In this document: piece by piece, positions 8,736 through 17,513 of the stretch
Position numbering within the stretch: the first letter of the stretch is position 1
Layout: each line of letters begins with the position of its first letter
Assembly (NCBI RefSeq): GCF_003581615.1
Contig: NZ_QXFH01000064.1
Span: 1-64,000, forward strand
From: Flagellimonas lutimaris
GTDB taxonomy: Bacteria > Bacteroidota > Bacteroidia > Flavobacteriales > Flavobacteriaceae
Direction: 5' to 3'
DNA: 64,000 bases
The notes under the pieces: model-generated
Database searches by the model: none
What the model was told of the DNA's origin: nothing
Seen by the model: the letters and a program-made list of their open reading frames with translations, nothing else
Translations under genes and position numbers: made by a program

Positions 8736-9788
8736 TTACCACTCCAATAATATTCTCTGAGCAGAAAAACCAGGACCAAAACTGAGCATAATGCCTTTAT
8801 CCCCTTTTGGTAATTTCCGGTCCATAAATCGTTCTAAAACATAAAGTACTGTGGCACTGCTCATATTGCCGTATAGCCTCAAGACCTCTTTTGTATCGTT
8901 TATATTTTTACCAAGAGCACCAAATAGATCCTCAACCGTTTGGACAATTTTCTTGCCTCCTGGATGAAACACTAAATGATCAACATCTTCAATGGTGAGA
9001 CCATTTTTTTCTAAAAAAGGATGGATAATATCAGGAAAGTGATCAGCAATGGTCTGCGGAACGGATTGGTCCAAAACCATTTGCAGTCCCGTATTCCTTA
9101 ATTTAAATCCCATCATATGCTCTGCATCATAGAAATGATACATGGCTTCGTCCTTAATTTCCGGACCAGTTTCATCTTCGTAAGATGATAGGATGACACT
9201 GGCGCAACCATCCCCGAAAATCGCAGCACTCACTATATTGACCATCGAGTAATCATCGAGCTGAAACGTTGCTGTCGGTGATTCTACAGCGATAACAACT
9301 GCGCGTTTATTAGGGTTTGCCTTTAAAAAATTCTTTGCATATAATATTCCCGAAACTCCTGCTGCACATCCCATCTCGGTTACTGGCAACCGAACAATAT
9401 CCCGTTTTAACTTTAGACTGTTGATCAAATAAGCATCCAAAGAAGGTATCATGATACCGGTACAACTCACCGTGATGATGTAGTCCAAATCCGTTGGTTC
9501 CAAATTGGCTTTATCCAAAGCTTTCAACAAGCTTTTTTCTGCCAGTTTTATGGATTCTTTGGCGTAGATGTCATTTTTTTCTTCGAAAGAGGTTTTTAAA
9601 AACACCTCTTCGGGGCTCATTATGGAATAGCGTTTGTCAACAGCCGCATTCTCGAAAATCTTGAGGACTTTACGCTTAAAACGTTCTTCTTGCCCATCGA
9701 GCCAAAGCGCTACGTAGGGTAAAATGTCTTTGGTCTCTCTGGTATATTTTGGAAGTTGCTTTGCAACTGATGTTATCCGTACTGCCAT
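8736..9788 (-). CDS. type III polyketide synthase (chalcone/stilbene synthase family)
   Basis: Homodimeric ketosynthase that extends a CoA- or ACP-bound acyl starter with malonyl-CoA and cyclises the product. All family landmarks are present: Cys141 (EMGCAAG), His275 (VFHPGGKK), Asn308 (LYGNMSSAT) and the C-terminal SFGPGFS loop at 336-342. Length 350 is typical of bacterial members. The ATG at 9788 is clear. An 84-bp spacer with a REP-like repeat separates it from the methyltransferase gene upstream; the enoyl reductase gene follows immediately. The dedicated acyl-supply genes suggest a long-chain alkyl resorcinol, pyrone or quinone product. That product is inferred; the enzyme class is firm. 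Confidence 0.93.
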   Translation of the reverse strand: MAVRITSVAKQLPKYTRETKDILPYVALWLDGQEERFKRKVLKIFENAAVDKRYSIMSPEEVFLKTSFEEKNDIYAKESIKLAEKSLLKALDKANLEPTDLDYIITVSCTGIMIPSLDAYLINSLKLKRDIVRLPVTEMGCAAGVSGILYAKNFLKANPNKRAVVIAVESPTATFQLDDYSMVNIVSAAIFGDGCASVILSSYEDETGPEIKDEAMYHFYDAEHMMGFKLRNTGLQMVLDQSVPQTIADHFPDIIHPFLEKNGLTIEDVDHLVFHPGGKKIVQTVEDLFGALGKNINDTKEVLRLYGNMSSATVLYVLERFMDRKLPKGDKGIMLSFGPGFSAQRILLEW

Positions 9789-9794
9789 ATTAAT

Positions 9795-9860
9795 TTCCTG
9801 CGTAGGCAGGAATCTTTTTTATTTCCTATTTCGAGACGCTTCGACAAGCTCAGCGTGACA
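9795..9860. repeat. REP-like intergenic repeat, copy 1
   Basis: Two-part element. The first part is a hairpin TTCCTGC-GTAG-GCAGGAA (9795-9812). The second is GACGCTTCGACAAGCTCAGC (9835-9854). The same architecture (GGAAT hairpin, then CTTCGAC..CGCTCAG) recurs at 17423 and 22976, with a shortened form at 25246. Here it lies between the methyltransferase and type III PKS genes. Confidence 0.7.
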
Positions 9861-9872
9861 TTTTTTTCTAAA

Positions 9873-10583
9873 TCAAATCCTTATTAGCCATTGGTAGCGG
9901 AATGCCCATTTCCAATTAATTTGTGATTTAAGGTTGAGTTGTTTGGAAACGCCGTCCAATTCTTTTCGCTTAAATGCCCTTAATATAGAGGTCAATCCAT
10001 CTTGAACTATCATATGATTGGAAATGACCAGTCCCAACAATCTAAACAATCCATAAGCCATCCTGCTACGGTGTAAATCATTAATGACCATGCCCAGCTT
10101 TGCTTTTGAAACTATGGTCGTTAAAAGAGTATGAATTTCATCTTGATTCAAATGATGTAAAAACAAAGTTGAAAGTACAATATCGTATTCTAGATTTTGA
10201 AATTCTTGGGAAAAGACATCCAGCCTTTTAAATGTCAATTCATCATAATTTTCGGATAGCTCTACGGCATAGTCAATAGCATCTTGGTTCGCATCGATGC
10301 CGATAAGGTTAAAGGAATAGTTTTTTTTTCTTCCAAAATCCGCAATCAACCTTAAGATATCTCCATGGCCACAACCTAAATCCACAATGGTATACGCTTT
10401 ATCCTTGGGTTGATTTTTTAGCAATTGGCGCAGGCCATCCAAGGTCACGTGATTTCCACCAAGCCACTTGTTTATTTTACCTAGTTTATCCAAGGCGTCC
10501 CTAAGTAATTCGCCCTTCATGGAAAAATCATCCATTAGTTCCATAGCATTACTTCTATATGTGGTGTTTACAAATAAACTCAT
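9873..10583 (-). CDS. class I SAM-dependent methyltransferase of the PKS operon
   Basis: A 236-residue methyltransferase with Rossmann motif I VDLGCGHGDILRL (about residues 68-80) and an acidic residue ending strand 2 (LIGIDANQD). It would methylate the polyketide product (O- or C-methylation cannot be told). Its start overlaps the stop of the FAD oxidoreductase gene by one base (TAATG). The combination type III PKS plus methyltransferase plus flavin oxidoreductase parallels the srsABC phenolic-lipid operon of Streptomyces griseus, although the methyltransferase there belongs to a different, membrane-bound family. Confidence 0.85.
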   Translation of the reverse strand: MSLFVNTTYRSNAMELMDDFSMKGELLRDALDKLGKINKWLGGNHVTLDGLRQLLKNQPKDKAYTIVDLGCGHGDILRLIADFGRKKNYSFNLIGIDANQDAIDYAVELSENYDELTFKRLDVFSQEFQNLEYDIVLSTLFLHHLNQDEIHTLLTTIVSKAKLGMVINDLHRSRMAYGLFRLLGLVISNHMIVQDGLTSILRAFKRKELDGVSKQLNLKSQINWKWAFRYQWLIRI

Positions 10584-11713
10584 TAAATTTTCATGGGTTT
10601 ACCGTGGGTCATTCTAATGATTAATGGAATTAAAAAAGGAATCTTCCTTAAAACTACCAGTAATTTTGGTGCCAACCAATCTTGCCGGAATAAATAGGCA
10701 ATGCCATGGCCTACCTTTAATCTAAGGCTGAAGGTTTTGTTCCAAGCTTTGGCATACTTTCGCTCCAATTCCGCTCGTGTATGTATTTTGTTTTGAAGAT
10801 AGTCAATAATAAGTCCTGATGCTAATTGGGCACTTCTTATGGCCATAGCCATTCCGTTTCCGCATAAGGGATGAATCATTCCTGCCGAATCACCGCTCAT
10901 GATCATATGGTTTTCAACTGGATTTTTGGTCGCAAACGAAATTTGACTGATGGTCAGTGGTTTATCAAACTCAGCATTGGATTTTTTAAACAACTCCCTT
11001 AAAGCAGAATTTTTGAAAAGCACCTCATTTTGAAAGGCATCAATGTCCTTATAGCGTTTAAATGCATTATAATTGGTGATGTAACATAAATTAATGTGGT
11101 TGTTCTCAACCTTGGACGCACCGCAATATCCCCCTTTAAAATTGTGAAGAGCGACCTTGTTTTGAGGAAAATCACCTGACATATGTACTTTTACACCTAG
11201 GTAAGGAGACTTTTTGGTGATAAACGAACGCTGCAACGTAGTGTCCAAATTAGATCGTTTCCCAAAGGCACCCATAGTGATTTTTGAAGTAAAGCTTTGA
11301 CCTGATTTGGTTTGAACGTGAAAAACATCTTGCTTAAATGATACATCAACAACAGTATCCTTAATTATTGAAACACCATTGCTTAATGCCAACTTATAGA
11401 GTTGAAAGTCCATTTCGTAGCGGCTAATCCCGAATCCGCCCAGCGGTAATTTGGCCCTAATGGTTTTGTTGTTGTGTGTAGTAAGTTCAAAATTGGAGAT
11501 TCGCTTTGCTCCAAATTCAAAAGGATCAAATCCCAAGTAATTCAAATAAGGTAAAACTTCGTTTGAGACATATTCACCACAGACCTTGTGTTTGGGAAAG
11601 CTGTTTTTTTCAATGAGGAGCACGCAGAAATGGTTTTGTGCCAAATCAATGGCACTGGTCAAACCGGACAAACCACCGCCGATAATTATCACATCAAATT
11701 GTTGGCTCGTCAT
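10583..11713 (-). CDS. FAD-dependent oxidoreductase (geranylgeranyl reductase/hydroxylase type)
   Basis: First gene of the leftward PKS operon. A 376-residue flavoprotein with the FAD-binding GxGxxG at the N-terminus (DVIIIGGGLSGLTSAIDLA, residues 7-25), a CGEYVS segment after the first strand as in the geranylgeranyl-reductase/halogenase-like group, and the second FAD motif GDSAGMIHPLCGNGMAMA near 273-290. It probably hydroxylates or oxidises the ring made by the type III PKS, or reduces a prenyl/alkyl side chain. The exact reaction is not visible from sequence. ATG at 11713. Confidence 0.82.
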   Translation of the reverse strand: MTSQQFDVIIIGGGLSGLTSAIDLAQNHFCVLLIEKNSFPKHKVCGEYVSNEVLPYLNYLGFDPFEFGAKRISNFELTTHNNKTIRAKLPLGGFGISRYEMDFQLYKLALSNGVSIIKDTVVDVSFKQDVFHVQTKSGQSFTSKITMGAFGKRSNLDTTLQRSFITKKSPYLGVKVHMSGDFPQNKVALHNFKGGYCGASKVENNHINLCYITNYNAFKRYKDIDAFQNEVLFKNSALRELFKKSNAEFDKPLTISQISFATKNPVENHMIMSGDSAGMIHPLCGNGMAMAIRSAQLASGLIIDYLQNKIHTRAELERKYAKAWNKTFSLRLKVGHGIAYLFRQDWLAPKLLVVLRKIPFLIPLIIRMTHGKPMKI

Positions 11714-11940
11714 TTATAAATATTGATAATGAACTACTCCACTAGTGAATATGAAGTATTTATGGTTCTTGAGGTTTAGATACTCTTTTTATAAAAGATG
11801 CTTGTCTCTGATATCTATTCCTGTTGCAATTAAAGTTACTGTTAATTTTGCAAGAAATGGATTTGGACCAGGTGTTCGAACCTAGTTTTTTTTTGAAATA
11901 TATCAATTTGGAAGAAATATACTTCCATGACATTATGGAT
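11714..11940. other. spacer upstream of the PKS operon
   Basis: This 227-bp AT-rich region must hold the promoter of the leftward PKS operon and the 3' end signals of the serine hydrolase gene. I see no exact TAnnTTTG element and no strong hairpin. TAACTTTA on the minus strand (about 130 nt before the first ATG) is a one-mismatch candidate. Short frames here are not convincing. Confidence 0.4.
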
Positions 11941-13596
11941 TCATTTTTTGAGATAAGGCAGAATACTCTTTTCAAAAATCAATTCGGGTTGTTGTGTTTT
12001 TCCGTTCCTAAAGTTTCCGGAGGTTATAACCGCCACCGTTTTTAACTCAGGAACCACAAAAATGTATTGCCCGCCAGCCCCTCTGGCCTCAATGGAATTT
12101 ATGCTTTCACCATTGACTTGATAGGTATGGTGCCACCACAAATAACCATATCCATTTTTATCTGGCACATTTTCTAAATGGCGATATTCCTTAAACGAGT
12201 TGGCAACCCATTTTTTGGAAACAATACGTCTTCCTTTCCATTTTCCCTTGGCAAGATATAGTTCGCCAAATTTCAACATGTCTTTTGGTGTCAAATACAT
12301 TCCGCCGCCAAAATAGGGGGTGCCTTGCAAATCTGTTTGTATGATGTAATTTGAGACGTCAAGTTTTTGAAAAAGATGTTGGTCCATAAACAGTTCCAAG
12401 GGGCCAGAAACAACAGAATCCATCGCAATGCCAAGTAAAAATGGATTCGCCGAACCATAATTGGCCTCTGTATTTGGGGTGTTCATCATAGGGGCTTCTA
12501 ACACTGTTTTCACCCAATCACCGGTCGGCTGATAATGGTTCTCAGATGCCAATGAGGTTCTTTCTCGGGTATAATCATCGGCATCTAATCCGGAGCTCAT
12601 TGTTAAAAGGCTTTGAATATCTATTTTGGATTTTAAACTGTCTTTTAGATACTGATATTTTTCAGGTAGAAAATCGAAGATGGATTGCTCTACGGTCGCA
12701 AATAACAATTCATCCTTTGCGATTCCTACTATGGCAGATGAAATGCTCTTGGATGCGGAACGCATATCGTGCGGAATATTCTCGTTGTAACCGTGAAAAT
12801 AGTTTTCATAAACCAGTTTTCCTTCTTTTGAAATTAAAACGGAATGGGTGTTCGGGAATGAGTCCTTAGCAATATGTTTTTCCATTTCGGTAAGCTCTAG
12901 GGTGGAAGCTTTCTTCGGACTGACAAAGCCACCCATGTTCCAATCGGTTGTAGATTTTTGGAGGACTATCTCAGTGAGCAAATTCTCCCCTAAAAGAACC
13001 TCTAAGCGAATACCATTTTCAAATAGCTCTCCTTTAAACTGAAGTCCGGTTTTAAAATCGTTAAAAGAAATAACATCATTCTCTTTTTTAAAATTAGAAC
13101 ACCAAGTTCCCGTAAAACGATTGTCACCAAAAAATGGATACGCTTGATAATCATTACCTTTTCCATTTTCCACACTCAAATAGAAATCGAGTGATTTCAA
13201 TTCATCCACCATCAATGGATTCCAAATTCCCGTAAACGTATTGCCCTTCGATTTGACAAGTTTTATGTGATAAAGAAGTAACCCGGACTTAATAAAGCCA
13301 TTGATTTCCTTTCCGTTTTCCGATACTGTACCTTCAAAAAAATGATTCCCCGAAAAAGAGATTTTTAATTCTGGGTTACTTGTTTTTTCAAACGTTTGAT
13401 CAACAATATTTCTGTTGTTGTAAATTTTGAAAACGGGATTTTCAGAATCCAGATTTTCTATAGCAACCTTAAGGTTGAATACCTTTGGAGTATTGAGTTT
13501 TCCTTCCCAACCTCCAGTATAATCGGCCATGTTTTGGCTAAAAAGGGTAAATGAAATAAGTGCGAAAAATAGGGTGGTGATGCTTTTAATTTTCAT
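11941..13596 (-). CDS. secreted serine hydrolase, beta-lactamase/esterase family (class C fold)
   Basis: Periplasmic or secreted hydrolase of the serine beta-lactamase superfamily. From ATG 13596 it has a signal peptide (MKIKSITTLFFALISFTLFSQ), an N-terminal beta-sandwich-like region of about 220 residues, and then the catalytic domain with Ser280-x-x-Lys283 (RSASKSIS) and a YGSAN motif (Tyr380) in the position of the class C YxN. The C-terminal GAGGQYIFVVP corresponds to the third conserved block. The frame extends to 13668, but only the internal ATG gives a signal peptide. The substrate is unknown; an AraC regulator gene lies just upstream on the same strand. Confidence 0.85.
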   Translation of the reverse strand: MKIKSITTLFFALISFTLFSQNMADYTGGWEGKLNTPKVFNLKVAIENLDSENPVFKIYNNRNIVDQTFEKTSNPELKISFSGNHFFEGTVSENGKEINGFIKSGLLLYHIKLVKSKGNTFTGIWNPLMVDELKSLDFYLSVENGKGNDYQAYPFFGDNRFTGTWCSNFKKENDVISFNDFKTGLQFKGELFENGIRLEVLLGENLLTEIVLQKSTTDWNMGGFVSPKKASTLELTEMEKHIAKDSFPNTHSVLISKEGKLVYENYFHGYNENIPHDMRSASKSISSAIVGIAKDELLFATVEQSIFDFLPEKYQYLKDSLKSKIDIQSLLTMSSGLDADDYTRERTSLASENHYQPTGDWVKTVLEAPMMNTPNTEANYGSANPFLLGIAMDSVVSGPLELFMDQHLFQKLDVSNYIIQTDLQGTPYFGGGMYLTPKDMLKFGELYLAKGKWKGRRIVSKKWVANSFKEYRHLENVPDKNGYGYLWWHHTYQVNGESINSIEARGAGGQYIFVVPELKTVAVITSGNFRNGKTQQPELIFEKSILPYLKK

Positions 13597-13667
13597 TTTT
13601 TGATTGATTTTTGATGAAGAAGCAAAGATGAAATTATATATAGCTGCAAAATTGTATAAAATTAACA

Positions 13668-14468
13668 TCAGCTAATTTTTCTCAACAACGCTGTTGGGGT
13701 GGAGCGATAAACCCGTTTAAAGTTTGAGATGAAATGGCTCTGGTCGTAGAAACCACATTGATAACAAATTTCTGTCATTGAAAACTTGTTTGAAGCAAGC
13801 AGGCAAAATGCTTTGTTCAGTTTTACCAATCGAATGTAGTTGCCAAGACTTGTTCCAAAATACCGGTTAAATTCCCTTGAAAGATGCACTGGATGAATCT
13901 CCAACTTTGAACTTAAACTTTTTAAGGAATGATCAATTTGTTCCTCAAGCAACAATTCTTTTAATCGATTTACCCAAGCAGGTTTTTGTAAACTTTCTTC
14001 TTTTCCACTTTTTATAGCGTTGAAAATGGCAATCAAATGACTGTCAATACTCAAATTTGAATAGGGGTCGTTTATTTTACTCTCAATGAAAATTTGGTTC
14101 ATTGAGTTTTTGATTATGGGGTTCTTTAAGTTGAGACTCCCTTCAAAATTGGTTATTTCAATGTCAAAGTTTGAAAACCAATCTTCGTTCATTTCAATAT
14201 GAAAACCTCGTGTAAATTCGGCGGGTTTTATATTATAATGTGCATCTTGCCAGTTATGGAACAACAAATTTCCAGGTGCTAAATAATAGGATTCTTTTTT
14301 ATTGGATTCAAACAATTTGCCCTGGAGCAGATACGTGAAATATGGATTCTCGTGATAATGCCAATCAACCTTCTCCTCGGTATACTCGGTATCGGTAACA
14401 ATAAAGTTATTGAAAGCCGATTTTTGGTAATGTGTTCCGTAATACTCGCCGGGTTCTAGCTTGTCCAT
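13668..14468 (-). CDS. AraC family transcriptional regulator
   Basis: A 266-residue regulator with an N-terminal cupin-like sensing part (WHYHENPYFTYLLQG, residues 36-50) and a C-terminal pair of helix-turn-helix motifs (about 165-266, including IHPVHLSREFNRYFGTS and the AraC signature near CGFYDQSHFISNFKRVYRSTP). It lies 71 bp upstream of the serine hydrolase start and reads the same way, so it may be cotranscribed with or control it. The ligand is unknown. Confidence 0.88.
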   Translation of the reverse strand: MDKLEPGEYYGTHYQKSAFNNFIVTDTEYTEEKVDWHYHENPYFTYLLQGKLFESNKKESYYLAPGNLLFHNWQDAHYNIKPAEFTRGFHIEMNEDWFSNFDIEITNFEGSLNLKNPIIKNSMNQIFIESKINDPYSNLSIDSHLIAIFNAIKSGKEESLQKPAWVNRLKELLLEEQIDHSLKSLSSKLEIHPVHLSREFNRYFGTSLGNYIRLVKLNKAFCLLASNKFSMTEICYQCGFYDQSHFISNFKRVYRSTPTALLRKIS

Positions 14469-14480
14469 TATTTATTCAGC

Positions 14481-16076
14481 TTACAATTTACCCATATCCT
14501 CGAACAACGTCCATTCGTTCGGGTCCAAAACAATGGAATCGGGTTGGTCCTTGGTTTCGATTGCGATATTTTGGTTACGCTGGGTCACCTCGATTGTTTT
14601 GATGGTCATTTTACCATCTTTCACTAGACCTATTTCCAAAGGAAATTCAAATACGTGATGGTCTTGTAGTTGTTGTACTTTTAGGTTGACCTTTCCGTAG
14701 CTATAATCCCAGTTCCATTTCAATTGCGGATGTCCCTTTACAAACAGCCATTGTTGAAAAAATGATTCCAAATCCTCTCCTGAGACCTGTTCCATCACAT
14801 GCCGAAAATCATCGGTAAGTACATTGCTGTTTTGATACGTAGCGTAATAGTTTCGGATGCCTTCCCAAAACACACCATCACCCAATTTGTAACGAAGCAT
14901 GTTCAATACCCATCCTCCTTTTTGGTAGGTGTTGGTGCTTAACACCTTCATGGGGTCTTTTATATTGAGATCCACAATGGGGGCAGGATTTTTTCGGTAA
15001 TAGTCAAATATTTGCTGTTTGTCGATGGCCAGTTCCTCTTTTCTGCGCTCATCGCCATACACACTTTCCAAATACAAAATACAGAAATAGGTGGCGAAGC
15101 CTTCACTGAGCCAAACATGGTTCCAACTTTTCTCTGTGGCAGAATTTCCGAACCATTGGTGGGCAATTTCGTGGGCAATCAAGGGCTCTACGGTTTTGTT
15201 GCCTGTAACTGAATTTTCAAAATAGGCTATAGTACCCGCATTTTCCAGTCCGCCCCATTGGGTTTTGGCCTGCATATTGGCCAGTTTGGCATAGGAATAC
15301 GGCCCAATATGATCAATAAAATATTCGAGCACATTTCCAGCTACCGTATAATCTCCAAATCCGTCCAAACGGTTTTGTGGATACACCCATGCGGAAACCT
15401 CGATGCCGTCAATGTTGTCCACCAATCGCGAAGCAAACTCGGTAACCCCAATGGTCATCACTTTAGTGGCTACCGGAGCAGGTTCTTTGTAAATGGTAAG
15501 TTTATAACCGTTTTCCAGATTGCTTTCTTCTACTTTTTTGCCTGTTGCTACCACATCATACTGATCTGGAGCGGTGATTTGAAACTCCACGCTCGCCTTA
15601 TCATAGGGATGATCCACAGTTGGAAGCCAATGTCTCGCCAAGTTGGGCCAATTGTCACCAAAAAAGGAGCGTTTGCCAAATTTTGTGGTATCAATGACCA
15701 AGCCTCTTTTTGGAACACCTTGATATTTGATAGTATAGGTTTGGATGGAATCTGAAGATGTCTTTGGAATAATATTGATTTTGTTGTTGATATAGGTGTA
15801 GTTGGCCTGAGCATCGTTTTCCAACACCTCGGTCACTTCCATGCCAAATTTGCCAGATTTTTGGATGAGGTCCAAGGAAAAAGGAACTACATTTTCTTTA
15901 AACTGAACGGTAATTTGGGCTTCTCCTTTAATTTCGTTGGATGCATCATTTAAATGAAGACCAAAAACATAGTTTTGGATATCGACGGATTCATTTTTCG
16001 CATACACATCCTGTGAAAACGAAAAATTGGAAAAAGTAACGACTAGAAAAAAGCTGAGTAAAATTCTGATGGACAT
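14481..16076 (-). CDS. M1 family aminopeptidase, short form
   Basis: Exported zinc aminopeptidase. It has a signal peptide (residues 1-21), an N-terminal beta domain, the substrate-anchor motif GGLENAG (275-281) and the zinc site His302-Glu303-x-x-His306 with Glu325 (AHEIAHQWFG ... SEGFA). At 531 residues it lacks the long C-terminal helical repeat domain of PepN, as many Bacteroidota M1 enzymes do. It is separated by 50 bp from argH and is probably not part of that operon. Confidence 0.9.
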   Translation of the reverse strand: MSIRILLSFFLVVTFSNFSFSQDVYAKNESVDIQNYVFGLHLNDASNEIKGEAQITVQFKENVVPFSLDLIQKSGKFGMEVTEVLENDAQANYTYINNKINIIPKTSSDSIQTYTIKYQGVPKRGLVIDTTKFGKRSFFGDNWPNLARHWLPTVDHPYDKASVEFQITAPDQYDVVATGKKVEESNLENGYKLTIYKEPAPVATKVMTIGVTEFASRLVDNIDGIEVSAWVYPQNRLDGFGDYTVAGNVLEYFIDHIGPYSYAKLANMQAKTQWGGLENAGTIAYFENSVTGNKTVEPLIAHEIAHQWFGNSATEKSWNHVWLSEGFATYFCILYLESVYGDERRKEELAIDKQQIFDYYRKNPAPIVDLNIKDPMKVLSTNTYQKGGWVLNMLRYKLGDGVFWEGIRNYYATYQNSNVLTDDFRHVMEQVSGEDLESFFQQWLFVKGHPQLKWNWDYSYGKVNLKVQQLQDHHVFEFPLEIGLVKDGKMTIKTIEVTQRNQNIAIETKDQPDSIVLDPNEWTLFEDMGKL

Positions 16077-16126
16077 AAATTCAAGTTGAAAGCCTTGGGC
16101 TTAAATTTTCACCCAATTTATCCATT

Positions 16127-17410
16127 TTAGGCCAAAACCTTTTCCATTTTTTCTTTTATCTGCTCCAAACACAAATTGCCCAAACTGCCTTCGTGAGTGT
16201 GTTCAATATCCCGTTTTGGTTTAAAATTGCCATTTTCAATGGCCTTACCCATGGTTTTGTAGGCATCGCGGAAGGGCATGCCACTTTTTACGAGCTCGTT
16301 CAAAGTGTCCACGCTAAAAAGGTAATCGTATTTGGGGTCGTCCAAAATGGATTTGTTCACCTTGATTTCTTTTAGGCTGAAGGTCATCATCTCCAAACAG
16401 GCGTGCATATCCTGCAAAGCGGGAACAATAACTTCCTTCACCAATTGAAGATCTCTGTGGTAACCACTGGGCAAATTATTCATGATCATGATCAATTGGT
16501 TGGGCACTGCTTGAATTTTATTGCATTTGGCTCTGATCAATTCGAAAACATCTGGGTTTTTCTTGTGGGGCATAATGCTGCTTCCCGTAGTGAGTTCGTT
16601 GGGGAATGAGATGAAATCAAAATTCTGGCTCATGTACAGACAAATATCCATCGCCATTTTGGATAGGGTAGCGGCAACGCTCGAAATTCCGAAGGCAGTG
16701 GCTTTTTCTACTTTTCCACGCCCCATTTGGGCGGCAACCACATTATATTTTTGGGTGGCAAAATCCATTTCGGCAGTGGTAAAACTCCTGTCAATAGGGA
16801 AAGAACTTCCATAACCCGCTGCACTTCCCAGTGGATTTTGGTCGGCAACTTTATGGGCGGCCTGTACAAAGTACAGATCATCCACCAAACTCTCGGCATA
16901 GGCGGAAAACCAGAGTCCAAAAGAGGAAGGCATCGCGATTTGCAGGTGGGTATATCCGGGCAATAATACATTTTTGTGTTTGTCCGCTAGTTTCATTAAT
17001 AAGTCAAACAGTGTTTTTACCTGAGTTTTAATTTCGGTCAACTCATCTTTAAGGAACAATTGCATGGCCACTAAAACCTGATCGTTTCTGGAACGTGCGG
17101 AATGAATTTTTTTACCAGTATCTCCCAATTTTTCGGTCAACATAAACTCAATTTTGGAGTGCATGTCCTCAAAATCGTCCTCAATGGTAAAATTTCCCTT
17201 TTCAATATCCTTGGCAATGGCATCTAATGTTTTTACAAGGTCTTTGGCTTCGTCTTCAGAAACCAGTCCTACCTTGCCCAACATTTTTGCATGGGCCTTG
17301 GAGGCAATCACATCATATTTTGCCAATACCAAATCCAGTTCGCGGTCGTTGCCAACGGTGAAATGGTCTATTTTTTTATCGGTGCTGAATCCTTTATCCC
17401 AGAGTTTCAT
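16127..17410 (-). CDS. argH: argininosuccinate lyase
   Basis: Splits argininosuccinate into arginine and fumarate, the last step of the pathway. The fumarase/aspartase superfamily signature GSSIMPHKKNP is at residues 276-286 with the catalytic serine loop; HSARSRNDQV (103-112) is also typical. At 427 residues it is somewhat shorter than common ArgH (about 460). It is the last gene of the leftward arginine operon, separated from the deacylase gene by 103 bp that contain a REP-like repeat. Confidence 0.95.
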   Translation of the reverse strand: MKLWDKGFSTDKKIDHFTVGNDRELDLVLAKYDVIASKAHAKMLGKVGLVSEDEAKDLVKTLDAIAKDIEKGNFTIEDDFEDMHSKIEFMLTEKLGDTGKKIHSARSRNDQVLVAMQLFLKDELTEIKTQVKTLFDLLMKLADKHKNVLLPGYTHLQIAMPSSFGLWFSAYAESLVDDLYFVQAAHKVADQNPLGSAAGYGSSFPIDRSFTTAEMDFATQKYNVVAAQMGRGKVEKATAFGISSVAATLSKMAMDICLYMSQNFDFISFPNELTTGSSIMPHKKNPDVFELIRAKCNKIQAVPNQLIMIMNNLPSGYHRDLQLVKEVIVPALQDMHACLEMMTFSLKEIKVNKSILDDPKYDYLFSVDTLNELVKSGMPFRDAYKTMGKAIENGNFKPKRDIEHTHEGSLGNLCLEQIKEKMEKVLA

Positions 17411-17422
17411 ATTATTCTTTTT

Positions 17423-17491
17423 GTCATTCCCATGAAGATGGGAATCTTATTAAGTCGTTCTCGATTGTCCCTTCGACTACGCTCAGGGAAC
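17423..17491. repeat. REP-like intergenic repeat, copy 2
   Basis: GTCATTCCCATGAAGATGGGAATCT forms a hairpin (stem ATTCCCAT/ATGGGAAT, at 17425-17444). It is followed by CTTCGACTACGCTCAGGGAA (17471-17490). It fills most of the gap between the acylcitrulline deacylase and argH genes and may attenuate or stabilise the operon mRNA there. Confidence 0.75.
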
Positions 17492-17513
17492 ATTTCAAGA
17501 ACTTAATTGTTTA

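Noticed and set aside
11853-11890. tRNA-like T-arm (GTTCGAAC) in the PKS upstream spacer
   Set aside because: No acceptor, D- or anticodon arm can be folded around it.
12546-12869. 107-codon frame opposite the serine hydrolase
   Set aside because: Antisense to the catalytic domain; shadow frame.
15258-15755. 165-codon frame opposite the M1 peptidase gene
   Set aside because: Lies wholly within the peptidase gene, which has intact catalytic motifs in the other strand.
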